Below, in pieces: positions 17,404 to 26,997 of a stretch of 64,000 bases of DNA. The notes below the pieces were generated by a model. The model saw only the letters and a list, made by a program, of their open reading frames with translations, was not told where the DNA came from and made no database searches. The position numbers and the translations under genes were made by a program. Origin of the DNA: Cryobacterium roopkundense (GTDB lineage: Bacteria > Actinomycetota > Actinomycetes > Actinomycetales > Microbacteriaceae); contig NZ_JACHBQ010000002.1 in NCBI RefSeq assembly GCF_014200405.1, positions 15,224 to 79,223 on the forward strand. The letters are read 5' to 3'. Numbering within the stretch: the stretch's first letter is position 1; the number at the start of each line of letters is the position of its first letter.

Positions 17404-19111
17404 CACCCGGGCGGCGTACCTGCGGTACCTCGGCGGCGAGTCGGGTCACCGCGGGTTTTTTGGAGGCACGGCTTCCAAGACCCGGGTGATGCTCCTGGGG
17501 TTTTTCATCGTCGGCGGCATGGTCGGCATGGTGCTGGGGTTGGGCCTTCCGGCCCTGGTCGCCGCCGTGGCGGGGGTCGGGATCACGATGTTGGCTACCG
17601 CGCGAACGCATCGCGGCACGGTCCTAGAGCGCCGCCGCAAGCGTGCGCGGTGGCGCGCGCGCAAGCGCCTCGGCACGGACGAATTCGTGCCGTATGAAGT
17701 CGGCGCGTGGGACCAGCTGCAGGAAGCAATCACTCGCGGCACCAAGGATGAGAAGCGCAGTGCGGAGGGCCTCGCTTTGCGGATGCGGGCCAACCCGGAC
17801 GGTGCCGATGGCATGGGCTGGTTGCAGTACGGTGCAAACGTCCCCGGGATAGCGTGGCATGCCCCGGTGGGGGAGCAGCCGTACTTGTCGGTGGCTTTTT
17901 CTGTGTCTGGGCAGCTGCGCGGAATGGAGACCGCCGCGACGCTGACGCGGGCGGCCAACGGGTGGGGGCATTTCCTGGCCCGCCGTGCAGCGCCGTCGTC
18001 CCTCATCAGTGACGTGCAGACGCTCACCCGCGTGCTCCCTCCCGACTCAGCGAGGCAGCAGCTGTGGGTCAAGACGCGTCTGGAAACGGTGCAGCCCCAC
18101 TGGACATCCGCGCAGCGGGAGTCGTTTGAGGCGCAGAAGCTCTCCTATGACGAGGTGATCCGTAAGTCCAGTGTCGACTCGATGGTGCAGCGTCACTACG
18201 TCGTCGTGTCCTGGCCGCTTGATCAGCAGTTCACCGACGCTGCCGGAAAATTCGGGCGCAGCGAAGGCGGCCGGCGCGATTCGTGGCGGGAGCTGATGGC
18301 CACCCAGATCCGCGCCACGGAGCGCGGCCTGGACGAGGCCAAAATGGGCGACGTTCGCGCGTTGACGGCCAAGCAGACCACGGCGCTGATGCTGCACCAG
18401 CAGAACCCGCATCTGCCCATCGACCTCACCCGCAACGTCGACCCGCTGCGCGCGGGCATCGCCTCGCATGACGAGTTTTCCGCGCATATCGTGGAGGGCG
18501 TCGATTCGACGTCCGTCGTCGTCAACGAGGACGGCCCGACGTCGCCGGCGGTGACGTGGTGGCACCGCACTGCGGCGATCCACGGCGAGAATTTGGCCGT
18601 GGGTGGGCGCAGTCCGCTGTGGTGCTTGGACTTGCTGATCGGCCGGGAACTGACGTTCATCCGATCCGTGTCCTTCCACCTGCACCTGGTCCCGGCAGGT
18701 CAGGCGAAGTCGAAGGCTCGCGCTGACTTGGTGCGTGACCAAGCCGGTGTGCTCGCTGATCGGCAGAAGGGCCGGCTGATATCTGACGACAGCACCATGC
18801 GCATGTCGGCCGCGCAGCGCCGCTCCGCTGACCTTGCTGCGGGGTCGCATCATCATGGCGTCGATTGGATCGGGTTCGTGACGATCTCCGCCCCGACGCG
18901 CGATGACCTCGGGCAGGCGTCTCGCCAGCTCGAGGAAGTGTGCGCCACCGGCCTCGGGATCGAGCGCCTGGACTGGCAGGACTCTTTCCAGTCTGGGGCG
19001 TCCGGTTCCACCTGGCCGATCGGTCGCGGCCTGCGGCCCTCGGCCTCGACGCTGGCAACGCGCGCCATTAATCGTCTCGCTGGCCGTTCCGAGAAGGAAG
19101 CGATCTCATGA
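17396..19111 (+). CDS. SCO6880-family transfer protein (PrgI-like N-terminus)
   Basis: 571 residues starting MSDTRAAYLRYLGGESGHRGFF at 17396. Two adjacent hydrophobic helices near residues 30-65 (MLLGFFIVGGMVGMVLGLGL and ALVAAVAGVGITML) are followed by a large soluble part. The same order is seen in SCO6880 proteins of Streptomyces and relatives, which accompany VirB4-type ATPases. It probably tethers the ATPase to the membrane; this is inferred from architecture. Its last codons overlap the VirB4-like start by 4 bp. Confidence 0.8.
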   Translation: MSDTRAAYLRYLGGESGHRGFFGGTASKTRVMLLGFFIVGGMVGMVLGLGLPALVAAVAGVGITMLATARTHRGTVLERRRKRARWRARKRLGTDEFVPYEVGAWDQLQEAITRGTKDEKRSAEGLALRMRANPDGADGMGWLQYGANVPGIAWHAPVGEQPYLSVAFSVSGQLRGMETAATLTRAANGWGHFLARRAAPSSLISDVQTLTRVLPPDSARQQLWVKTRLETVQPHWTSAQRESFEAQKLSYDEVIRKSSVDSMVQRHYVVVSWPLDQQFTDAAGKFGRSEGGRRDSWRELMATQIRATERGLDEAKMGDVRALTAKQTTALMLHQQNPHLPIDLTRNVDPLRAGIASHDEFSAHIVEGVDSTSVVVNEDGPTSPAVTWWHRTAAIHGENLAVGGRSPLWCLDLLIGRELTFIRSVSFHLHLVPAGQAKSKARADLVRDQAGVLADRQKGRLISDDSTMRMSAAQRRSADLAAGSHHHGVDWIGFVTISAPTRDDLGQASRQLEEVCATGLGIERLDWQDSFQSGASGSTWPIGRGLRPSASTLATRAINRLAGRSEKEAIS

Positions 19112-20643
19112 CCCACACCGACCCGGTCACCCCCGGCACGCACACGCACGGCAAGCGTGCCGCTGCGCCGAAGGCGCCCTGGTATGCCAGCGTCCCGGGC
19201 CTCAGGCTCTTCATGACGCCCATGGCACCGGACACGACCCTGTTGACCGGTGAGGATGACACTGCGCCCGGCGCGACGGGCGTCGCCCGGCGTGCGGTGG
19301 ACGTGCCGCCGTTTTCCCGGCCCGGGTCGGTGCTGCGCTCCTCGACGGGCGCGGCGGCGCGCGGATGGTACGCGCCCAAGCTGGCGGGCGCTCCGACGAC
19401 GACGCGGCAGGCGGAGATCCTGAACACGGGGATCATCGGCGCTCCGACCGGGATTGAAGGGGTCGTCAACGGCACCGACAATCTCTCCTCGACGATGATC
19501 AGCCATGACGCACCGACCGCGTATAACGCCACGCCGCGGAAGGTCACGTCACCGAACGTGATCATCTTCGGCACCGTCGGGTCGGGGAAGTCCTCCTTCA
19601 CCAAGACGGTCATGGTCATGCGGCCGCTGCTCCTGAGGAACCACCGCGCGGTGGTGTTTGACAAGAAAGACGAAGGCGGCGAAGGCGAATACGCCCGCCT
19701 GACCCGGCGCATGGGCGCCGAACCGCTCCGGTTCGACCCTGACGGCTCCGGAACCCGGTTCAACCTCATCGACCCGCTCATTGTCCGCGGCACGGGCCTG
19801 CAGGGGCAGATGCTTCTCATCAACGCGGTGGCGCGTATCGCCCGCGATGACACCGCTGCGACGGAGTGGGAGGAAAAAGCCACCCGTTATGCCCTGCAGC
19901 AGATGTTCGAGCAGCGCCAGGACACCACCCGCGTCTCCACCACCACCGATTTGATGCCCTACCTCGGCACGGTGCCGCTCGATCAGGAGCTGTCGGAGGG
20001 AGCGCGCGAGCGGTTCCACCAGGCAGGCCTGTCGATCCGGTTCGGCCTGGAAAACCTGCTGGAGACCTACGCCGGCGTCTTTGACGGCGAGACCAGTAAG
20101 AGCGTTGACCTGTCGCACAAGCTCACCACGTTCGATATTTCCCAGCTCCCCGACTCCGGTCCTGCGATCCCGACGGTCATGGCGATCGGGAACATGTGGC
20201 TGATGGGCCGGCTCCGTGAGGAGCGCGGGTACATCACCAACGTCATCTATGAGGAGGGCTGGCACATGATCGGCGGTCCCTCCGCGCAGCTCGTGAAATC
20301 CAACCAGAAGCTCTCCCGCTCCTTGGGCATTTCGAACGTGTTCGTGATGCACAAGGGCACTGACATTCCGATGGACAGTCCCGGCTACGCCGTCGTGCAG
20401 GAAGCGCAGACGGTGTACGCGTTCCGTCAGGACCGCCCGGAAGACGCCCGGTGGGCGCAAGAGACCTTCAACTTCGCCCCCGACACCGCCCAGACACTGA
20501 TGGGGCTAAACCCCGGGAACTGCATTTTCAAAACCGGGTCCAAACCCGAAGCTCACATTCACCACGTCCGCTCGGACTGGGAAATCGAAGTGACCAACAC
20601 CGACTCCGCCATGGCCGCCGGCGAAGCCGCGGCCAAGGACTGA
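19108..20643 (+). CDS. virB4: VirB4-like conjugation ATPase
   Basis: 511 residues. Walker A GTVGSGKSSFT lies at about residues 154-164, followed by VVFDKKDEGGEGEYARL and RFNLIDPL, then the Walker B-like ITNVIYEEGWHMIGG (about 374) and a C-terminal ATPase half. Shorter than the roughly 800 residues of classical VirB4; the missing N-terminal domain may correspond to the preceding SCO6880-like protein. It supplies energy for substrate transfer or pilus assembly at the inner face of the membrane. Translationally coupled to its neighbour. Confidence 0.82.
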   Translation: MTHTDPVTPGTHTHGKRAAAPKAPWYASVPGLRLFMTPMAPDTTLLTGEDDTAPGATGVARRAVDVPPFSRPGSVLRSSTGAAARGWYAPKLAGAPTTTRQAEILNTGIIGAPTGIEGVVNGTDNLSSTMISHDAPTAYNATPRKVTSPNVIIFGTVGSGKSSFTKTVMVMRPLLLRNHRAVVFDKKDEGGEGEYARLTRRMGAEPLRFDPDGSGTRFNLIDPLIVRGTGLQGQMLLINAVARIARDDTAATEWEEKATRYALQQMFEQRQDTTRVSTTTDLMPYLGTVPLDQELSEGARERFHQAGLSIRFGLENLLETYAGVFDGETSKSVDLSHKLTTFDISQLPDSGPAIPTVMAIGNMWLMGRLREERGYITNVIYEEGWHMIGGPSAQLVKSNQKLSRSLGISNVFVMHKGTDIPMDSPGYAVVQEAQTVYAFRQDRPEDARWAQETFNFAPDTAQTLMGLNPGNCIFKTGSKPEAHIHHVRSDWEIEVTNTDSAMAAGEAAAKD

Positions 20644-20650
20644 ACCCCTC

Positions 20651-21724
20651 ATGGGAAAAGGGATCTTGGGGACCGGGGCGGTGGTGCTCCTCGTCATCCT
20701 CTTCACAGGGCTGCTGCTCATCACAAGCGGCGGGCCCAATTCCGCGTGCGCTGCCGTGGCGGCCAACGCCCAGGCGGCGGCCACGCACGAACCCGTCGAC
20801 GGGTACGTCGGCGACCAGCTCGTAAACGCCGCATCGATCATGAACGCCGGCGCCGCCCTCGGCGTCAACGTCCACGGTCAGATCATCGCCGTGATGACCG
20901 CCATGGGCGAAAGCTCCCTACGCAACCTCGAGTACGGCGACGCCGCCGGACCCGACTCGCGGGGCCTGTTCCAGCAGCGCGACACCTGGGGCACTCTCGC
21001 GGAGCGGATGAACCCCACCCAAGCGGCCACGTTCTTCTTCCAGCGCCTTCTGAACGTGCCCAACTGGGAAACTCTCACGCCCTCTGCAGCTGCTCACGCC
21101 GTGCAGATCAACAAGGACCCCGACCACTACACGAAGTACTACGGCGGCTCACAGTCCGTGGTGTCCGCACTCACCAACGCGGACGCGGCGTGCGCCGCAA
21201 CTCTCAGCGGGGACGCCCCGGTCCTCGCGCAGGCCCTCGTGCACAAGATCGACGCGGGGAAAATCACCGGGCTCTCACCTGACCACCTCCGCGAGATCCG
21301 GTGGATCGCCGACGGTGAAGTTCACCAGAACTGCGGCATCGACACCCGCATTTTGCAGGTGATCACCATTGCCACGAACATGTTCGACAGTGTCGGGATC
21401 TCCGACATCAACCGGGCCTGCACCGGCACGCTCCTCGGTGCGGGCGTGAACTCCCCGCACTACGCCAACGGCGGTGGGCATGCCGTCGACTTCTACGCCT
21501 TCAACCGCACACCCACCACCGGCGCCGACCCCAGCGCGCTGAAGCTCCTCAAAGCGCTCAGCCCGGTGATGCCCGCAGGCTCTGGCACCGGCCAGTCCCA
21601 GTGCCGCGCCGATGCCGGCGTCACCCTCGACCTGTCGATGACGCAATTCAGCGACTCCTGCAACCACGTCCACGTCGCCGTCGACCCGTACGGGACAGAA
21701 CCCATGAAAGAAGGCGAACAATAA
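20651..21724 (+). CDS. Cell-wall hydrolase of the transfer apparatus
   Basis: 357 residues. An N-terminal membrane helix (GAVVLLVILFTGLLLITSGG) anchors it. A lysozyme-like segment (VMTAMGESSLRNLEYGD..GPDSRGLFQQR) with a likely catalytic Glu near residue 88 follows. The C-terminus has metal-peptidase-like motifs, HYANGGGHAVDF (about 271-282) and CNHVHVAVDP (about 337-346), reminiscent of M15-like or ARB_07466-like domains. It likely opens peptidoglycan for the channel. The stop overlaps the next start by one base. Confidence 0.72.
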   Translation: MGKGILGTGAVVLLVILFTGLLLITSGGPNSACAAVAANAQAAATHEPVDGYVGDQLVNAASIMNAGAALGVNVHGQIIAVMTAMGESSLRNLEYGDAAGPDSRGLFQQRDTWGTLAERMNPTQAATFFFQRLLNVPNWETLTPSAAAHAVQINKDPDHYTKYYGGSQSVVSALTNADAACAATLSGDAPVLAQALVHKIDAGKITGLSPDHLREIRWIADGEVHQNCGIDTRILQVITIATNMFDSVGISDINRACTGTLLGAGVNSPHYANGGGHAVDFYAFNRTPTTGADPSALKLLKALSPVMPAGSGTGQSQCRADAGVTLDLSMTQFSDSCNHVHVAVDPYGTEPMKEGEQ

Positions 21725-23478
21725 TGGTCGACTGGAAAGCCCGGATCATGACGGGCCTGCTCGCAGTCCTCGCCATCCTCGGCCTGCTCGTGGCCGTGCA
21801 CGTCGGCGCGGCGATCACCCCGACGGGGACCGTGTACTCCTGGAACCCCGCCGCCTTGGCGGGCGGTTTCTTGCTCCACGGCGCACCGTGGCCGGAGGCT
21901 GCGACCTGGACCTCGTTCGCGGCCATGATCCTCGTCGTGGCCCTGTTCTCGTTCATCATGGCCAAGCAGGCCCAATGGGCCACGCGTAAACGCAACAATG
22001 GGGCGCTGGCGCACATGGCCACCAAACGCCAGTCCGCCGTACTGCGCGCGAAAGCCCGCGCGAAAGAAGCCACGTACCTCCACCCCGACGCGGAGCAGCT
22101 GCCTCCGGGTGAGCGCGTCGGGATTCTCGTCGGCCGCGGTACCCGCTGGGTTTACCAAGGGTGGCGCGACCTAGGCGTTTACGTATTCGGTACCGGGCGC
22201 GGCAAAACGTCCGGCCTCGTCATCCGGCACATGATCGAAGCCCCCGGCGCCGCCATCATGACCTCCAACAAAGTCGACGGCGTCCAGGAAACTCTCGCCG
22301 GCCGCGCCGGCCGGGGGACGTCATTCATCTTCGACCCGAACCGCATCTACCGCCGCGAGACTCTCCCTGACTTCGTATTCAACCCCCTCGACTACATTCA
22401 AAACGCTTCCGATGCCCGGGAGCTCGCCGCGATCTTTGAAGCGTCGACCCGGAAAGCTTCAGATCGGGGCGGCGATTCCCAGTTCGATACCGCCGGCCGT
22501 GACATGCTCGCCTACTTCTTTCTCGCCGCCGCCCTCGAACACGAACCGCTCTCTCAAGTCTTCGCCTGGTTCGCCCGAGCTGAAGGGCACCTCCCCGAGC
22601 AGATTCTCCGCCGGCACGGCAAGAAAGGGCCAGCAGCCACCATCGAAGGGATTCTCAGCTGGCCGGAAAAAACTAAGGGCAGCGTCTACGCCACCGCACA
22701 ACGTATGGCCTCGGCCTTGGCCGACGACGACCTGCTCGCCTGGACCGACACCCCCGGAATCCGGTCGTTCAACCCGGAAGAGTTCATCAACAGCTCCGAC
22801 ACGCTCATCCTGCTCTCCAAAGAAGGGGAAGGATCGGGCGGGGCGATCCTGACCGCGCTCGTGCGCGCGATCTGCAAGACCGCCGAACACACAGCTCAAA
22901 AAAACGGCGGCCGATTGCAAGTCCCGCTGGTGATGGAGCTGGACGAATGCGCCAACATCGTTCGCTGGCCTGAACTGCCCTCCGTGTACTCCTACTACGG
23001 GTCCATGGGCATCATGCTCAACTCGTACTTCCAATCACGGGCGCAGGCGATCGACGCGTTCGGCAAAGACGGCTGGCAAACCCTCTGGGACGCCGCCGCA
23101 CACCGCGTCTATGGCGGCGGCTCCGGCGACGACGACTTCCTCCGTGCTCTCGCAGCACTCATCGGCGACCACGACGAAATCACCTACGGCAGCTCCACCA
23201 GCCGCGACGGCCAAACCTCCACCTCAACCAACACCCGCAAAGTCAATACCCTCGACATCGCTGCCCTCGGTTCACTCCCCGAATGGAGAGCCGTCATCTT
23301 CACCTCCAAATGCCGCCCCGTCATGGTGGACACCATCCCCTGGTTCCGCGACAAGGCACTCAAAACCGTCATCAACCGCCCGCTCCCACCCACGACCGTC
23401 GCTGGCGCCATTCCACTGACCCCAGATGAACCAGGCATCGAGGACGTAGCCGCGGAGGAAGTGGCTACCCGTGGCTGA
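21724..23478 (+). CDS. Type IV coupling protein (VirD4/TraG-like)
   Basis: 584 residues from the ATG at 21724. Two N-terminal membrane segments, then Walker A VFGTGRGKTSGLV (about 154-166), IFDPNRIYRR, and Walker B VMELDECANI followed by LNSYFQSRAQAIDAFG, typical of TraG/VirD4 ATPases. It links the relaxase-DNA complex to the secretion channel. The C-terminal 40 residues are disordered. It overlaps the DUF4913 gene by 8 bp. Confidence 0.85.
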   Translation: MVDWKARIMTGLLAVLAILGLLVAVHVGAAITPTGTVYSWNPAALAGGFLLHGAPWPEAATWTSFAAMILVVALFSFIMAKQAQWATRKRNNGALAHMATKRQSAVLRAKARAKEATYLHPDAEQLPPGERVGILVGRGTRWVYQGWRDLGVYVFGTGRGKTSGLVIRHMIEAPGAAIMTSNKVDGVQETLAGRAGRGTSFIFDPNRIYRRETLPDFVFNPLDYIQNASDARELAAIFEASTRKASDRGGDSQFDTAGRDMLAYFFLAAALEHEPLSQVFAWFARAEGHLPEQILRRHGKKGPAATIEGILSWPEKTKGSVYATAQRMASALADDDLLAWTDTPGIRSFNPEEFINSSDTLILLSKEGEGSGGAILTALVRAICKTAEHTAQKNGGRLQVPLVMELDECANIVRWPELPSVYSYYGSMGIMLNSYFQSRAQAIDAFGKDGWQTLWDAAAHRVYGGGSGDDDFLRALAALIGDHDEITYGSSTSRDGQTSTSTNTRKVNTLDIAALGSLPEWRAVIFTSKCRPVMVDTIPWFRDKALKTVINRPLPPTTVAGAIPLTPDEPGIEDVAAEEVATRG

Positions 23479-23983
23479 CGACGCTCTTGCCGACGTTCCA
23501 ACTGACGAGGTCGAGCGCGAGAACTGGGACGCCGAAACGACTGAAAAGGATCCCAACGCCGACACCACCATTCCCGCTCAGGAACCGGGCGACGACGCAG
23601 AAGAGAGCAGCGACCAGGAAGACCCGGACGTTCGGGAGTTGTTTCTCGATTGGCTCACGCCGCACCTGCGCACGGTGGAAGTTGTCGGAACGAAACCCAC
23701 ACCGTGGTGCGCGCAGTGGTGGCTGCACCCTGAAGTCGTCGCGCGTTTCAAATCTCTCTGGCAAGCCAGCATGCAAGCCGATGCCAGCGTGCAAGACGGC
23801 GACGCCGGTGCAGTGTCGTCCTGGTGGATCAACCATTGGGACCGTCACGCTGCTGTGATCTTTGATAAGAGCACCGGACCATTCCGCGACTGCGACCCCG
23901 ATGAAGGGCACCTTCATCGCCGCAAAGACAAAACCTCAACGATCGTTTCGGCGATGAGGCCACCCGACAATGTGGAGCTTTAA
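23471..23983 (+). CDS. DUF4913-domain protein
   Basis: 170 residues from a GTG start at 23471. An acidic N-terminal 55 residues is followed by the DUF4913 pattern: WCAQWWLHPEVVARFKSLW, SSWWINHWDRHAAVIFD and GPFRDCDPDEGH. The domain is common next to coupling proteins on actinobacterial mobile elements. Function unknown; an accessory or regulatory subunit of the coupling protein is plausible. Last gene of the transfer operon. Confidence 0.8.
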   Translation: MADDALADVPTDEVERENWDAETTEKDPNADTTIPAQEPGDDAEESSDQEDPDVRELFLDWLTPHLRTVEVVGTKPTPWCAQWWLHPEVVARFKSLWQASMQADASVQDGDAGAVSSWWINHWDRHAAVIFDKSTGPFRDCDPDEGHLHRRKDKTSTIVSAMRPPDNVEL

Positions 23984-24107
23984 GGGAACCCCCAGCGGAC
24001 ACGGCGCCTTTAAGGTGAATCTAAGGGATATTTGTTGGGCATGACCAAATCCATTCAGGGAAAGAACGGGGGCGCGGAGCGCGGGACGTTTCAGTATTCT
24101 GTCGGGT

Positions 24108-24536
24108 GTGAAGGAATATTCGACATCGAAACGGGCGGCCGCCGTCGCACTGGCTGCGGCAGATGACATCCGGATTCGCTGCAGGGCTTTCGCGAGGGTG
24201 TTCTTGATCCTCGGGATCGGCTTGGTTGGCGGCTCGTTGGTCTTTTGGCCGCGGGGAATTTTCGATATCGTGTCGCACGGGACAACCGAATCGCTACCAC
24301 TTGTCGCACTTGGCGGTGCAGCCGGCATCGGCGGTGTCGCAGTCATTACTGTGGCGATTCGCCGGCTCGCTCGCCTGAGAAACTATCTGGTCGGTGTCGG
24401 GAAGCCCCACAGCGCCTTCGTGAATGAACCGGATTTCCAGGTGCCGACGATTGGAATGGGGCATGGCGGTCCTCTGGACGCGAGTGTCGCGAAGTTCGCC
24501 AATCCCGGAAAGTTACTTCCTGGACGCGAGCGGTAG
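24108..24536 (+). CDS. Small two-helix membrane protein
   Basis: 142 residues with a GTG start. The N-terminal helix is basic. Two membrane spans follow: VFLILGIGLVGGSLVFW and LPLVALGGAAGIGGVAVITVA. The C-terminus is soluble. No known family recognised. It sits between the transfer operon and the cassette-like region. Confidence 0.5.
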   Translation: MKEYSTSKRAAAVALAAADDIRIRCRAFARVFLILGIGLVGGSLVFWPRGIFDIVSHGTTESLPLVALGGAAGIGGVAVITVAIRRLARLRNYLVGVGKPHSAFVNEPDFQVPTIGMGHGGPLDASVAKFANPGKLLPGRER

Positions 24537-24676
24537 GTCGGGGGTCGGGTACACCTCCAGCGTTGCTGCCGGAGGCAAATCCGGTCCGGATTTGGCGTGA
24601 CGTGGCGAACTGAGACTTTCCGGGTCGGCAGGAAAACCCCGACCTCCGACATCTCGCCAATGGCAAGGATTTCAGC

Positions 24677-24702
24677 CCGTAAGCCGAACCCTCTGTGGGA
24701 CG
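24677..24702 (+). repeat. Cassette-border motif copy a
   Basis: CCGTAAGCCGAACC...TGTGGGACG. Close match to the consensus CCGTAAGCCGAACCCTC plus AGCGGGACCG; lies just before the Nudix gene. Confidence 0.6.
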
Positions 24703-24736
24703 CGTCTTGAGGGCGGAGGCTTGATAGCGTGACGGG

Positions 24737-25141
24737 ATGATTACTCAAACGCTCGTTGTCGCTGCGGTGTGCTTTCGCGACGGCGCCGGCAGGATACTCA
24801 CCGTCCGTAAGCGTGGTACACGCTTTTTCATGCTGCCCGGCGGCAAATCCGAGCCCGGGGAAACTCCCGGTGTGGCCGCTCTCCGGGAGGTTCATGAGGA
24901 GCTGGGCGTAACGGTCGCGAAGGAAGACCTCGCCCTGCTGGGCAGTTGGAGTGCCGCCGCCGCAAACGAGCTGGACACAATCGTCGACGCGACCGTCTAT
25001 CGCAGCGATGTCGTCATCGCGCCGGTAGCGTCGGCGGAAATTGTTGAACTGCGATGGGTAGATCCCACCGCCACGACCGAACTGGACGTTCCAGTCGCGC
25101 CGCTGCTCCTCGAATTCGTGTTCCCCGCCCTGGCCGCCTAA
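24737..25141 (+). CDS. Nudix hydrolase (MutT-like)
   Basis: 134 residues. The full Nudix box starts at GGKSEPGET (about residues 35-43) and ends AALREVHEELGV. Such enzymes cleave nucleoside diphosphates linked to another group; the substrate is unknown. Its TAA stop overlaps the ATG of the LOG-family gene, so the two are translationally coupled. That suggests a shared role in nucleotide clean-up or nucleotide-derived metabolites. Confidence 0.9.
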   Translation: MITQTLVVAAVCFRDGAGRILTVRKRGTRFFMLPGGKSEPGETPGVAALREVHEELGVTVAKEDLALLGSWSAAAANELDTIVDATVYRSDVVIAPVASAEIVELRWVDPTATTELDVPVAPLLLEFVFPALAA

Positions 25142-25734
25142 TGCAGGTCGCAATCTTCACCGGATCCGCATCCGGTCACCGTCCAGTGTTTGCTGAAGGT
25201 GCAGCCCTACTCGCTGGCACGTTAGCTGAGCAAGGCATCGGGATCGTTTATGGCGGCGGCAATGTTGGCTTGATGGGCGTCATCGCGACCGAGGCACTCA
25301 GCCACGGTGGTTCCGTCATCGGTGTTATGCCGGGATCTCTCGTCGACCGAGAATTGGCCCATCCGGGCCTCACTCGGCTGGAAATGGTTGAGTCCATGCA
25401 TGAGCGCAAAGCGCGGATGGCAGAGTTGTCCGATGCCTTCATTGCTCTTCCGGGCGGGACCGGAACCTTGGAGGAATTCTTCGAGGTCTGGACCTGGCAG
25501 CAACTGGGAATCCACAACAAACCAGTAGGCCTGTACAACATCGCTGGCTTCTGGGGTCCCCTCATCGCGACGATCGATGCCGGCGTGGATGCAGGATTTC
25601 TCCGGAGGACCTATCGGGACGCGCTGATCATTTCCGACAACGCTCAAGACTTGCTCAAACAACTCACGGTCTGGGAGCCAGCACCGCATAAATGGAATGA
25701 ACGAAGCACAACACCCGTGGTCCCTCTGCCGTAA
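25141..25734 (+). CDS. LOG-family nucleoside-5'-monophosphate phosphoribohydrolase
   Basis: 197 residues from the ATG at 25141. Motifs are typical of the LOG family: YGGGNVGLMG (about 38-47), then RKARM and PGGTGTLEEFFE (about 106-117). LOG enzymes release the base from nucleoside 5'-monophosphates, and in some actinobacteria make active cytokinins. The pairing with a Nudix hydrolase on a mobile cassette is notable. Cytoplasmic. Confidence 0.9.
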   Translation: MQVAIFTGSASGHRPVFAEGAALLAGTLAEQGIGIVYGGGNVGLMGVIATEALSHGGSVIGVMPGSLVDRELAHPGLTRLEMVESMHERKARMAELSDAFIALPGGTGTLEEFFEVWTWQQLGIHNKPVGLYNIAGFWGPLIATIDAGVDAGFLRRTYRDALIISDNAQDLLKQLTVWEPAPHKWNERSTTPVVPLP

Positions 25735-25818
25735 AGTCTCACCAAAGCGCCGAATGACATCCGACAGCGATAGGGCGACCGTGACGCCCATGCAGGCGTT
25801 CAATCTGTCTCGGCGACT

Positions 25819-25845
25819 CCGTAAGCCGAACCCTCAGCGGGACCG
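25819..25845 (+). repeat. Cassette-border motif copy b
   Basis: The best match to the consensus, reading CCGTAAGCCGAACC then CTCAGCGGGACCG. It follows the LOG gene by 84 bp. Confidence 0.65.
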
Positions 25846-25947
25846 ATGCCGGGCACGAAGTCTCGCGCGAACGGCTGCCGCGGTCCCGGGTCAACATCTG
25901 CTAGGAACGAAACGCTCCGGTCAGAACGGCGGAGAACGTCTCTGCGA

Positions 25948-26211
25948 TCACTGCTGTGACGGTTGCACGCGGTCTACGATATCGCGGAACATATCGACCT
26001 CGATCCGTAGCGCACTGGTTCCCTGCGGGGTGAGGCTCACCCGTGTGCGGGCTCGTCCGCCGTCGTATCCCCGCCGGGGCACTACGCGTTCGAGTTGCGA
26101 CGAGGCCCGAGCGATCCGCATTGCGCTCAGTATTAAGGGCAGGCCCGCATGAGCCGATTTGTCGGGCGGAACGCGGTCTCCGTCAACGCAAACTGGCACG
26201 CCGCTTTCCAC
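25948..26211 (-). pseudogene. Truncated winged-helix regulator
   Basis: The C-terminal part, YDGGRARTRVSLTPQGTSAL and following helix, resembles the wing and last helix of small MarR/PF13601-type regulators. The DNA-recognition helix normally upstream is missing; in its place is unrelated sequence. It is therefore probably a 5'-truncated remnant. Likeness to the family is judged by eye. Confidence 0.45.
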
Positions 26212-26363
26212 CGCAGATCAAACGTGGACCTCCGTCTTGAGGGTGTCTCTGGTGCGCAATCTATCGGAATCGGGCCGATGCACTGGGTCAGCACGATGCG
26301 GCCCCGCGCACTGACGTTACTGAGGCCCGGCAGTGATTGCTGCTGTCGGGACTCAGGTTCGCG

Positions 26364-26888
26364 TCAGCTTGCGTTGTTCGCGAGCCTGGCTGCCTCGGCC
26401 ACCTGATGGTGCAGCTCTGCGTGATCGGCGTCGGTGAGCGTTTCGTCGCCGTCAAATGAGTACGGCTTGCCTTCCCCGGTTTCGATAAACGCCTTGAGAC
26501 TACCGTTCACGAACATGCCCCACGCGTTCGAGCACACGTCGTAGCACTCGTCCTCGGGCTCGAGGCCCTCGTGGGTGAAGGTGACCAGCGTTCCGCCGTA
26601 TGCCTCCTCGATGTCGAACCGGACGGTCGTGCCGTTCCACTCCTGCTTGTCGGCGGTGAAGTCGAGGTAGCTGCCCGTGACGAGCCATGCGATGCGTCGT
26701 GCCGGTTCGATATCGGTGACCCGGAATCCGCTGTAGTGCAGTCCGGGGACGACGTAGACGAACTCGTCGCCGACTGCGGTGGTCGAGCCGGTGATCCGCC
26801 CCCACCACCCGGGGACGTCGTTGATCGCGTCGAACGCCTTTTGCGGCGTGGCATCTACAGTGATCGTCGTCGTGAAGTTCGCGTTCAT
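26364..26888 (-). CDS. SRPBCC/AHSA1-family protein
   Basis: 174 residues from the ATG at 26888, with an AAAGGAG RBS. It begins FTTTITVDATPQKAFDAINDVPGWW, the usual first strand and helix of START-like SRPBCC folds, with GTLVTFTHEGLEPEDECYDVC...W later. These proteins form a deep hydrophobic pocket for small ligands. It is divergently paired with an HxlR regulator across an operator, a common arrangement. Confidence 0.85.
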   Translation of the reverse strand: MNANFTTTITVDATPQKAFDAINDVPGWWGRITGSTTAVGDEFVYVVPGLHYSGFRVTDIEPARRIAWLVTGSYLDFTADKQEWNGTTVRFDIEEAYGGTLVTFTHEGLEPEDECYDVCSNAWGMFVNGSLKAFIETGEGKPYSFDGDETLTDADHAELHHQVAEAARLANNAS

Positions 26889-26966
26889 TTCTCTGCTCCT
26901 TTGCGTGCCTCCCTCGGTGGAGAGGCCTCCTGAACTTGGTTGATGCAAGTGAGCGTAACCCGAACA

Positions 26967-26983
26967 ACTTGCATCATGCAAGT
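26967..26983. promoter_or_regulatory. Operator between the SRPBCC and HxlR genes
   Basis: Perfect 8-bp inverted repeat ACTTGCAT-C-ATGCAAGT. A further half-site ATGCAAGT is at 26943-26950, one to two helical turns away. Probable HxlR binding site controlling both divergent genes. Confidence 0.75.
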
Positions 26984-26997
26984 GGTAGAGTCGAGCC

